From positions 21,879 to 85,878 of the forward strand of contig JABJGS010000079.1 in the NCBI GenBank assembly GCA_018703155.1: 64,000 nt of DNA. The letters are read 5' to 3'. Below are positions 48,707-56,848 of this stretch, one piece after another. Below the pieces are notes generated by a model. The model searched no databases, had not been told where the DNA came from, and saw nothing but the letters and a program-made list of their open reading frames with translations. The stretch comes from Francisellaceae bacterium (GTDB lineage: Bacteria; Pseudomonadota; Gammaproteobacteria; UBA6186; Azoamicaceae). Position 1 is the first letter of the stretch, and the number at the start of each line of letters is the position of its first letter. Made by a program: the position numbers and the translations under genes.

Positions 48707-50737
48707 GTGATAACAGGCACGATGCCTGCTTTTGCTTATATTGCAGCTATGGAAAAACAGGTTTTCAAAGAAATTATCCGGAATGCCGAGCCTGATGAAA
48801 TATTGAGTATGAGATTGGGGGAATATAATATATTACAGTTTGTTATTTCCGGAAAACCACCTGGAGATTGTTTAGGAAGCAGTGGCCTTGACTGGAAATT
48901 ACAGGATATACTTAAAATTATTGACATATTGGAGTTAAAACCTGGCTTGCTTAAGCAATTTTGTGAGGAAAAAGATTCAAATGGAAACACTATAGCTCAT
49001 TTGTTAATGAAAAATTTACCTGAACTAGATGTGAAATCAAAAATCATCACCTTTAATAAATTAAAAGAATACATGTCTATTTCAGAGTTAAATTCACATG
49101 GTCAATTACCATGTGATATGACTAATTTTGAGGGATTTTCAGAACGTAATTGTTCGCATTATACATTGATAAAAGATTTTATGGAGTCCACATTTGATGA
49201 TGCCAAATACATTCCATCTAATGATATTACTCCAAAGTGGTCGCCTGAGTCTGCCTCAGTATACCCAAGGGAGCTAGAGATAGATAGTTCCACTGTTGGA
49301 CTTGAAACATCAACTAGTTCAATATCAGAAATCATTAGTAAATCAAAAACTTATGGCCATGTAAATGATAAATTAAAGACATGGAGTCAGTTACAAGAAG
49401 ATACCAGGCAAACTATTGATAGTGCTAGTAAAAAAACTGTATCCATTCATAATGGAGAAGGTGTTATAGAGTTTCAAGTTGGAGCAATACAAAATGATGA
49501 CTTCAGCTTATTAGTCCACTCTAGCTCTGATGCTGAAAGACTCTCAAAAGGCGATCCTGGGTATTTAGCTGATAGTTCGGTGACGAGTATTTGTGGATGC
49601 CTAATTGATAAGAATCATGGTGGGTGTGGTCGTGGACTAAGCTTTATTTTTTCAGTGGAGCCTGAAGATATTCTTTTGATGCATGCGCGTGATGCAGTAA
49701 CCGCTAAAGGCATTGATAGTATTACAAATTCGATGAACCAACAGTTACATTATGCAGAAAGAGAACAAGAATTAATAAAAAAATCACCTAAGCATAATGG
49801 ATACTTCTTCCTTGATGATAAGCATTTTGTTCCACCTTCCAAAATAAGCAGTGTGGATGAGTTGCTAGTTCGCACATCTGATGCTGATAGCGGTTATAAT
49901 GAAGTGTTAATAGCAGGTGCTGGTGTATCTGGTAAAGGCTCCAATCCTTTACCTCAGGCCATTTTTTTAGAGCAATCATATTTAGATATGCTAACAGTCA
50001 CCCCCTATTCCGACCTTCAAAAGCAGGATGCTATAAATTTAAATATTCTTCAAAATGCCACATTACCAATAGTAACTGCCAAGATAACATACGATCCTTC
50101 ATTGAAATATGAAGGTAAGCTTACTAAAGAAAAATTGAAATCGTTTACTACTGAATTCTCCCGTATGGTTGAGGAATATAATAACTTGAGTCTTGCAAAA
50201 AGAAGGCTTACTGATGGAAAAATGGCTCATGAAAAAGTAGATGAACAGGTGTCAGAAAAAGTTTGTTCCATAAAAAGAATGCTAGACTTATCTTTAAAAG
50301 TTAACATGATCGATGCAAGTGAACATCATAGAGTACTAGAGTTGATTGATAAACATAGTATGGTTAAAGATATACCAATTAATGATGTTAATAACTCAGC
50401 AGCTTCTAAAATCCAATCCTCTTACCGAGCATATAAGGCAGCAAAACAAGAAACCTTAGATACACGAGCTTCCGAAATGCAAGCGGAAGAAGAAGTGGTT
50501 GTCGGAAAAGATCTATCAATAGTTCATCATGTTGATGAGAGTGGCGGGGGCGGCGGGACTGCAGGTGGTGAAAAGCCTGAATCCAAAGAGACCATCATGT
50601 TTGGCCAAGAAGTGGCTAGAGCTAGAGATGCAGCTGAAATAGAGTCAAGACCAGATAGAAGCACAGCTACTGGTGCTGCTGCAGAGCCAGATAAAAATCC
50701 ACGCTCACAATTAAGAAAAGATTCAAGAAATGATTAA
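48707..50737 (+). CDS. Large putative effector with an IQ motif and possible ADP-ribosyltransferase-like region
   Basis: I do not recognise this 676-residue protein. Residues ~20-150 are helical, with an ankyrin-like phrase DSNGNTIAHLLMKN. Residues ~250-410 contain SLLVHSSSDAERLSKG, later SVTSICGCLID and NEVLIAGAGVSG. Their order loosely resembles the H, ST(S) and E motifs of ADP-ribosyltransferase folds; that is a weak inference. Near the end, AASKIQSSYRAYKAAKQ (I569 to K580) fits the IQ calmodulin-binding motif of eukaryotes. The C-terminus is Gly/Glu-rich and disordered. The GTG start has no ribosome site and the frame is open back to the IS630 end, so the N-terminus may have been lost. 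It looks like a host-targeted effector. Confidence 0.6.
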   Translation: MITGTMPAFAYIAAMEKQVFKEIIRNAEPDEILSMRLGEYNILQFVISGKPPGDCLGSSGLDWKLQDILKIIDILELKPGLLKQFCEEKDSNGNTIAHLLMKNLPELDVKSKIITFNKLKEYMSISELNSHGQLPCDMTNFEGFSERNCSHYTLIKDFMESTFDDAKYIPSNDITPKWSPESASVYPRELEIDSSTVGLETSTSSISEIISKSKTYGHVNDKLKTWSQLQEDTRQTIDSASKKTVSIHNGEGVIEFQVGAIQNDDFSLLVHSSSDAERLSKGDPGYLADSSVTSICGCLIDKNHGGCGRGLSFIFSVEPEDILLMHARDAVTAKGIDSITNSMNQQLHYAEREQELIKKSPKHNGYFFLDDKHFVPPSKISSVDELLVRTSDADSGYNEVLIAGAGVSGKGSNPLPQAIFLEQSYLDMLTVTPYSDLQKQDAINLNILQNATLPIVTAKITYDPSLKYEGKLTKEKLKSFTTEFSRMVEEYNNLSLAKRRLTDGKMAHEKVDEQVSEKVCSIKRMLDLSLKVNMIDASEHHRVLELIDKHSMVKDIPINDVNNSAASKIQSSYRAYKAAKQETLDTRASEMQAEEEVVVGKDLSIVHHVDESGGGGGTAGGEKPESKETIMFGQEVARARDAAEIESRPDRSTATGAAAEPDKNPRSQLRKDSRND

Positions 50738-50933
50738 TACAGCCACCTAAAATGGTATCAATTTCCTCTTGCTTAATAAATAGTACTTCCATCTTAACAA
50801 AAGGAGTTAAATCCATAAACTATAGCTACTTGTCAAAGCCACTGAGTTTAGTACATTCCCCCCTATATTCCCATTGAACTTTATTGAAAACTAGTGGTCT
50901 AAAGAATATACATCACGATGGGAGCATACACCT

Positions 50934-51752
50934 ATGTCTGGAGAAATTTCGCGCTTTACTGAAATGATTGAAGAAATTCAAGATGCATTTAAAGATCACT
51001 CAGTAAATAGAGCTCTACATTATTTATTGGATGGAGAAACAACGGCTGATGAAAATTTAGGGGATGCAAAATTAACCGATAAAGAAAGAGCTCAAGCAAT
51101 ATACTTAATGTTTGTAGCAACGCAAAAAGCTAACCACATAAAAGCTTCAGGATTTCATAAGGCTGACAAACAAAAACACAGAGACCAACTTCATGACTGT
51201 CTTGACAATCATATCCATACGGCAATAAAAGACTGCTCAATTTCGGACTCCATGGATTCTGGAGATAAAAGTGAAATGGACAGAATTATTACAGCATCAG
51301 AAAAGGAAGTTCTAGCATATATCACTATTGATAACACAAGAATGCCAATAACAGAAGCCAAAGCATATTTAGTGGAAAAATTTGGCGATGACTTCAATAA
51401 GTTATGGCATGTCCTTGCTCCAACACTTATTGGTGGCACTCACCTAGGTGCTGAATATTCTTGCCAATTAAGTGCTGATGTAAAAGCACATCTTGAATAT
51501 ATTATAACTCCCAATGATGATGGAGGATGGGAGATAACTTATGAAGCAAAAACTAATTTTAGCTCTAATGCCATGATTGCAGATCCAGAGCTACAGAGAA
51601 AATTTGGAACTGAATCCCTCGTTGGAAACATAAAAACTATAGTTTCGGTTGATGCTGATTTTGAAAAATATGACATTGATATAACATTTAATCCAGATGG
51701 GATAAAGAAAAAGCCAACAGCTGCGGCAGGAGGAGCAGGAGCCAGGATGTAA
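50934..51752 (+). CDS. Unknown 272-residue protein
   Basis: No family is recognised. An ATGGGAG ribosome site precedes the ATG. Residues 1-140 appear helical and charged; residues ~150-245 are likely beta-rich (HLEYIITPNDDGGWEITYEAK, SVDADFEKYDIDITFNPDG). The end is Ala/Gly-rich (TAAAGGAGAR), as in its upstream neighbour. It is soluble with no export signal. Its place after the IQ-motif protein, on the same strand with a 200-bp gap, hints at a shared accessory region. Confidence 0.55.
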   Translation: MSGEISRFTEMIEEIQDAFKDHSVNRALHYLLDGETTADENLGDAKLTDKERAQAIYLMFVATQKANHIKASGFHKADKQKHRDQLHDCLDNHIHTAIKDCSISDSMDSGDKSEMDRIITASEKEVLAYITIDNTRMPITEAKAYLVEKFGDDFNKLWHVLAPTLIGGTHLGAEYSCQLSADVKAHLEYIITPNDDGGWEITYEAKTNFSSNAMIADPELQRKFGTESLVGNIKTIVSVDADFEKYDIDITFNPDGIKKKPTAAAGGAGARM

Positions 51753-51894
51753 ATTTAATTCTATAAAATGAATCTATATTTCTCCTGAGCTAATTTCATA
51801 TTATAATTAAATCACTCTAATTATTATTTTAATTCAAGCATGCACATCAAAAATAAGTCCCAAATATTTATTTTGTTAGTATTATAATAAATAT

Positions 51895-54800
51895 CTAGCT
51901 AACAAATTCCCGTGCATTAAGAAACATTTTCATCCATGGACCATATTTACCCCATTTTGCATTTCCATGTGAATACTGCCAATTTAAAAACAACCTTTCA
52001 GGATGAGGCATCATAATTGTTGTTCTACCATCAGTCGATGTTAAAGCCGTAACACCGTATTCTGAACCATTAGGATTGTAGGGATAGGCAGATGTATCAA
52101 CCATATCATGGTCAACATATTGCATTGCTACGATATTATTTGCTATTGCATTATCAGCCTCTTGTCTTGTATAAGATGTTCGACCCTCGCCATGAGCTAC
52201 GACTATCGGCAAGACAGAGTCAACCATTCCGGGGAAAAGAATCGATGCTGTGGTATTAATTTTCACTAGAACCTGTCTAGATTCATATTGCCCTGAAATA
52301 TTTTCAGTGAATTCTGGCCACATTTGCGCCCCAGGAATAATACTTTTTAGTTGTGATAACATTTGACATCCATTGCATACGCCAAGGCTGAAAACATCAT
52401 CTCTTACAAAAAAATTAGCAAATAATTCTCTCAACCTATCATTAAACAATATTCTATTTGCCCATCCACGTCCAGCACCTAGAACATCACCATAAGAAAA
52501 TCCACCACAAGCAATAAGCCCATTACAATTAGTGAAAACACCTGGATTTTGCTCCAAATCATTCATATGTATATCTTTGACACGAAATCCAACTTCCATT
52601 AATGCTGCAGCCATTTCCATATTGCCTTGAGAGCCCTGCTCTCTAAGCACCCCCACCCAAGGCTTATAGCTTTTCATATTGAATATTTCTAGATTTTTCA
52701 TATCTGGTATTGAAATGTCCACTTTAGAAAGTATTTCTTTATTCATTTTGTTTTTTTGTGCAATAGCTTTATATTCACTCATTGCACTCTCTGGGTTATC
52801 TCTTAACTTTTGCATCAAACAACTTGTTTTAGCCCATATTTTTTCAAGCTCTATAATAGATTCACTGAAAACTAATTTATTATTTGCTGTAATATTTATC
52901 TTTTGTTCAATGTTAGTTATTCCAAGCTTTAAAGAGCACAGAGAGTGCTCATCAACAATACGTTGGAAGTCTATAAAGCATGAGTCTTTAAGTTGAACTA
53001 TTGCCGATAACTCTTCCGTAAACATTAAACTAATTAAATCATTACCGGCAATATCTATATCAAACCCATAGTTACCAGCAAAAGACATTTCACAAACAGC
53101 ACTAAATACCCCGCCATCAGATACATCATGATATGCTTCTACTAAATTTTCCTGTTTGGCCTTTTGCATAATTTTGAAAAAGTTAATTAATTTTTCAGAA
53201 TCAACATCTGGAACATCGCTATTTTTACTACAATTAATCTGGTCTAAAATACTAGCACCTAGTCTTCTCTGCTTTGACAGAGATACTAATACCAATATAT
53301 TATCTGCGTTATACCCACAATATGGAGTAATATTGTTTTGAATATTTTCAATTTGAGTAAAAGCGCTAGCTACCATAGTCACTGGCGATGTTACTTTTTT
53401 ATTGTCCCAGTTCGTAACCATTGACATTGAATCTTTGCCTACTGGAATGCATATATTTAATTCACGGCAAAATTTACTTATAGATTCTACTGCTTGACGA
53501 AGCTCATACAGGCCAACCTCTGTATTAGCTGCCACCATCCAATTTGCGGATAAGGTTATCTCTTCTAAGCTTTTGATATCAGCACCAGCTAAATTAAATA
53601 TTGCCTCACCTACAGCCATACGAACACTGGCAGCAGGATTATATTTTGCTATATTGGGCTTCTCTCCAATTGCTATTGCCTCTCCACTTATGTCTTTATA
53701 GGTATGTGCCGTAATCGCACAATCTGCAATTGGTACCTGCCAAGGTCCAACCATTTGATCTTGAGCAACTAGCCCACCCACACTTCGATCACCGATGGTT
53801 ATTAAATATTTCTTACTTGCAACAGTTGGATGGCCTAAAACCCTTTTGGCTAAACTAGCAAAATCAGAACCATTAGGTTTTGTACTACAACCTATTTTCC
53901 TATTACATTTATTAGTATCTATTTCTATTTGTTTTTCATTACCGCTTTCAAAAAGCCATTTCAAATCTAATTGTAGTGGAATATTTTCAAATAATGGATC
54001 TTCAACCACTATCTTTTGCTCGTTAGTTAAAGTTCCAACGACACTGTACGGACAATTTTCTCGTTTAGCAATTTCATCGATTTTCAACAAATGTTCTTTT
54101 TTAGTTAAGAGCACATAACGCTCTTGAGATTCATTACACCAAATTTCAATTGGCGTCATTGCTTTGTGTGCAATATCTATAGCTCGCAGATTTATCATAG
54201 CTCCACAATGACTTTGATATACCAACTCTGGAATGGCATTTGACAGCCCTCCAGCACCAACATCATGAATAGAAATTATCGGACTATGCTCACCCATTCC
54301 ACAACAAGAATCAATTACTTCTTGAGCGCGCCTTTGAATTTCAGGATTACCCCGCTGCACTGAAGCATAATCTATCGTTTCATTTGCCTCAATTGTTTTC
54401 TTTGATGATGCTGAGCCACCCCCCATGCCAATAAGGAACCCACTTCCACCTAGAATTATTATTACATCTCCAGGCTCTGCAATGCGTTTGTTTACATGCT
54501 CTCTTTTAATATTTGCTAGTCCACCAGCAAGCATCACAGGTTTATGATACCCAAGATAAGTATTTCTATCTATTTGCTCACAATAGCTACGAAAATACCC
54601 TAATATATTCGGTCGACCAAATTCGTTAGCATACCTAGCACTTCCAATAGGAGCCATCGTCATTATTTTAAGCATGCTTGCCTTACCTGGTGCAGTCCCA
54701 ATATCATGTTCATAGTTTTCTTTACTATCAGGGATACATAAACTAGATACGCTAAAGCCACATAACCCAACTTTAGGCGTAGCTCCAAGGCCACAAGCTG

Positions 54801-55737
54801 CCTCATCACGTATTTCACCACCGACTCCAGTTGCGGCACCAGGAAAAGGGGACACAGCAGTTGGGTGATTATGAGTTTCAACTTTAATTGCAGCATCGCA
54901 ATTAGTTGCTTCATATTGATACTTACCATCAAACTTTATTAATTTATCAATTTCTTTCCCTTTTATAACGGCAGCATTATCTGCATATGCTGATAATACA
55001 TGATTTTTTCTTTCATCTGTGGTTAAGCGAATTAAATCAAAAAGACTATGCTTTTGAACTTGACCATCTATGACCCAACTAGCATTAAATATTTTATGTC
55101 GACAATGCTCTGAATTTACTTGAGCAAAGGTCATAAGTTCAACATCTGTTGGATTGCGGTGCTGCTCTAAATAATATGAATAAATTAACTTAATTTCATC
55201 TAAATCTAGTGCTAAGCCAAGCTCACAATTTATATCTTTTATAATATCTATGCCTTGCTCAAGGATATTTATTTCTTTGTAGCTTAGTTCTTTTTCATCT
55301 TGCCAATATTCATTAATTTCTTGATTTTCAAAAAGGACTGTCTCAGTCATATTATCTATAATATTTTTGAGAGCACGCTTATCAAAATTATTGCTATATA
55401 TTTTATATTTATAACATATAGCTTGCTCTATTTTCGTAATCCCATATATTTGTGTTTGGGTAAATATATCTAAAGTTTTAGAAGACCAAGGTGAAATCGT
55501 TCCATGACACGGTAAAACTATAAACTCATCATTCTCCATCTGATAATTATTGGTGGTTACCTGTAACAATGAGTTAACAGAGAGTTGAAGGTTATGCTCT
55601 AAATTTTCGTAACCATCTGCTAGATATACATATTTGTTTTCAACTAGCTCTACCCCAAGCTTTTGCAGATTCTCTTGCACAAACTGCAATTTAAATCCTT
55701 CAAGGCCCGTAGCTCCTAATAATAGCTGCATATCCAT
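51895..55737 (-). CDS. purL: Phosphoribosylformylglycinamidine synthase
   Basis: A 1280-residue single-chain PurL (E. coli 1295), step four of purine synthesis. It converts FGAR with glutamine and ATP to FGAM. The N-terminal linker, the FGAR amidotransferase domains (EVETHNHPTAVSPFPGAATG-type region; GMGGGSASSKK) and the C-terminal glutaminase are in order. The glutaminase Cys is in GVCNGCQML and the His-Glu in PHPERLF. The Met at residue 3 has better spacing to AAGGGG and could be the start. It keeps de novo purine synthesis in an organism that also has a nucleotide carrier. No other pur gene is in the window. Confidence 0.94.
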   Translation of the reverse strand: MDMQLLLGATGLEGFKLQFVQENLQKLGVELVENKYVYLADGYENLEHNLQLSVNSLLQVTTNNYQMENDEFIVLPCHGTISPWSSKTLDIFTQTQIYGITKIEQAICYKYKIYSNNFDKRALKNIIDNMTETVLFENQEINEYWQDEKELSYKEINILEQGIDIIKDINCELGLALDLDEIKLIYSYYLEQHRNPTDVELMTFAQVNSEHCRHKIFNASWVIDGQVQKHSLFDLIRLTTDERKNHVLSAYADNAAVIKGKEIDKLIKFDGKYQYEATNCDAAIKVETHNHPTAVSPFPGAATGVGGEIRDEAACGLGATPKVGLCGFSVSSLCIPDSKENYEHDIGTAPGKASMLKIMTMAPIGSARYANEFGRPNILGYFRSYCEQIDRNTYLGYHKPVMLAGGLANIKREHVNKRIAEPGDVIIILGGSGFLIGMGGGSASSKKTIEANETIDYASVQRGNPEIQRRAQEVIDSCCGMGEHSPIISIHDVGAGGLSNAIPELVYQSHCGAMINLRAIDIAHKAMTPIEIWCNESQERYVLLTKKEHLLKIDEIAKRENCPYSVVGTLTNEQKIVVEDPLFENIPLQLDLKWLFESGNEKQIEIDTNKCNRKIGCSTKPNGSDFASLAKRVLGHPTVASKKYLITIGDRSVGGLVAQDQMVGPWQVPIADCAITAHTYKDISGEAIAIGEKPNIAKYNPAASVRMAVGEAIFNLAGADIKSLEEITLSANWMVAANTEVGLYELRQAVESISKFCRELNICIPVGKDSMSMVTNWDNKKVTSPVTMVASAFTQIENIQNNITPYCGYNADNILVLVSLSKQRRLGASILDQINCSKNSDVPDVDSEKLINFFKIMQKAKQENLVEAYHDVSDGGVFSAVCEMSFAGNYGFDIDIAGNDLISLMFTEELSAIVQLKDSCFIDFQRIVDEHSLCSLKLGITNIEQKINITANNKLVFSESIIELEKIWAKTSCLMQKLRDNPESAMSEYKAIAQKNKMNKEILSKVDISIPDMKNLEIFNMKSYKPWVGVLREQGSQGNMEMAAALMEVGFRVKDIHMNDLEQNPGVFTNCNGLIACGGFSYGDVLGAGRGWANRILFNDRLRELFANFFVRDDVFSLGVCNGCQMLSQLKSIIPGAQMWPEFTENISGQYESRQVLVKINTTASILFPGMVDSVLPIVVAHGEGRTSYTRQEADNAIANNIVAMQYVDHDMVDTSAYPYNPNGSEYGVTALTSTDGRTTIMMPHPERLFLNWQYSHGNAKWGKYGPWMKMFLNAREFVS

Positions 55738-55853
55738 ACCCCTTAACTACTCGTCATCCATGGCGACAGATTACAACAAACAATTAAAATATGCGATTTC
55801 ACCGCAATATCCGTGTAACTACCATGTGTTAGTGAATTTGCATCAGTGTGCTG

Positions 55854-55899
55854 TTGAACTATATTTTAAATCATGTATAATGACCTAGTTGTCATAATA
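55854..55899 (+). promoter_or_regulatory. Promoter with overlapping TetR-type operator
   Basis: TTGAAC (55854-55859) and TATAAT (55876-55881), 16 bases apart, form a near-consensus promoter for the TetR gene. TATAATGAC (55876-55884) and GTCATAATA (55891-55899) are inverted arms with one mismatch around CTAGTT, covering the -10 box. This is where an autorepressing TetR protein would bind. Confidence 0.65.
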
Positions 55900-55919
55900 A
55901 ATAAGAAGAGGAAATAATA

Positions 55920-56483
55920 ATGGCTCGTCGTAATGATAAAAGAACCAGACTAGTAGAGTCAGCGGATAAACTATTCCATGAGCAAGGTGTAAGCACAACA
56001 ACTTTAGCCAATATAGCTCAATTAGCTGATGTTCCATTAGGTAATGTTTACTACTACTTCAAATCAAAAGAATCCATCATTCTTGCAGTAATTGAATACC
56101 GCAGACGTGATCTTCAGAACCGTTTTGAAGAATTCAATGCAAACCCAGATGTAAAAACCCGTCTTAAATCACTTGTTAGCATGTTTGTTAATAGAGGCGA
56201 AGAAATTGCAAATTATGGTGATGTATTCGGTAATTTATGCCAAGAACTTGGTAAAAGTGATGGTAAAATTTCAGAAGCAGCTACTGAATTAATGAAAGAT
56301 ATTCTTAACTGGTGTGAAAAACAGTTTAGATCACTAGGTAAAGACGAGAGCTCTCGTCACCTAGCAGTAAATCTTGTTTCCGCTTTACAAGGAACAAGCT
56401 TGCTAACTTTAACTTTCAAGAATCCTCAGTACATGACTGACCATTCATCTTATTTAAATAAATGGCTTGATGAAGCTGTATAA
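55920..56483 (+). CDS. TetR-family transcriptional regulator
   Basis: A 187-residue regulator. The N-terminal HTH (RTRLVESADKLFHEQGVSTT, then LANIAQLADVPLGNVYYYFKSKESI) is typical of TetR. The C-terminal ligand domain resembles AcuR/NemR-type members. A near-palindrome covers its own promoter, so it probably represses itself; other targets may include the divergent purL, whose start is 180 bp away, but that is speculation. RBS AGAGG lies before the ATG. Confidence 0.87.
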   Translation: MARRNDKRTRLVESADKLFHEQGVSTTTLANIAQLADVPLGNVYYYFKSKESIILAVIEYRRRDLQNRFEEFNANPDVKTRLKSLVSMFVNRGEEIANYGDVFGNLCQELGKSDGKISEAATELMKDILNWCEKQFRSLGKDESSRHLAVNLVSALQGTSLLTLTFKNPQYMTDHSSYLNKWLDEAV

Positions 56484-56848
56484 ATAAACTTTTATACAAT
56501 AACCTCTTCTCGATAAGCTACCTAGCAGAGACCATAATCAATGTTTGAGAAATGGTCTCTATTAGAATCATATTTTTTTCAACCTTTGAAAACCTTACCT
56601 TGCAACGTTTCTAGACGTTTTACACAATTTAACCACAATTTATCCACAACTTGTTCACTTGCGCACATTGGCAAACCGCATTATCTTGTATATAGGATCT
56701 TCTTGGGCACCTATATGTTGGGGTTCAGCCTGTTAACGATGTAAGAAATCAACCTAATTAGATCAAATGCAATTTACCGTTTATACTAGATGCAACGCTG
56801 TTTATACACACAGCGCCATCATTCAAGATTATGTGGAGAACATAAAAT
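56484..56848. promoter_or_regulatory. nrdA upstream region
   Basis: Upstream of nrdA a perfect DnaA box TTATCCACA is at 56640-56648. Nearer the gene, CGCTGT-TTATACAC-ACAGCG (56796-56815) is a perfect 6-bp-arm inverted repeat, a candidate operator. E. coli nrdAB is also controlled by DnaA. No NrdR box pair that I could accept was found. The rest shows nothing. Confidence 0.5.

Noticed and set aside
55738..55853. Purine-repressor (PurR) box upstream of purL
   Set aside because: No sequence close to the ACGCAAACGTTTGCGT consensus was found.
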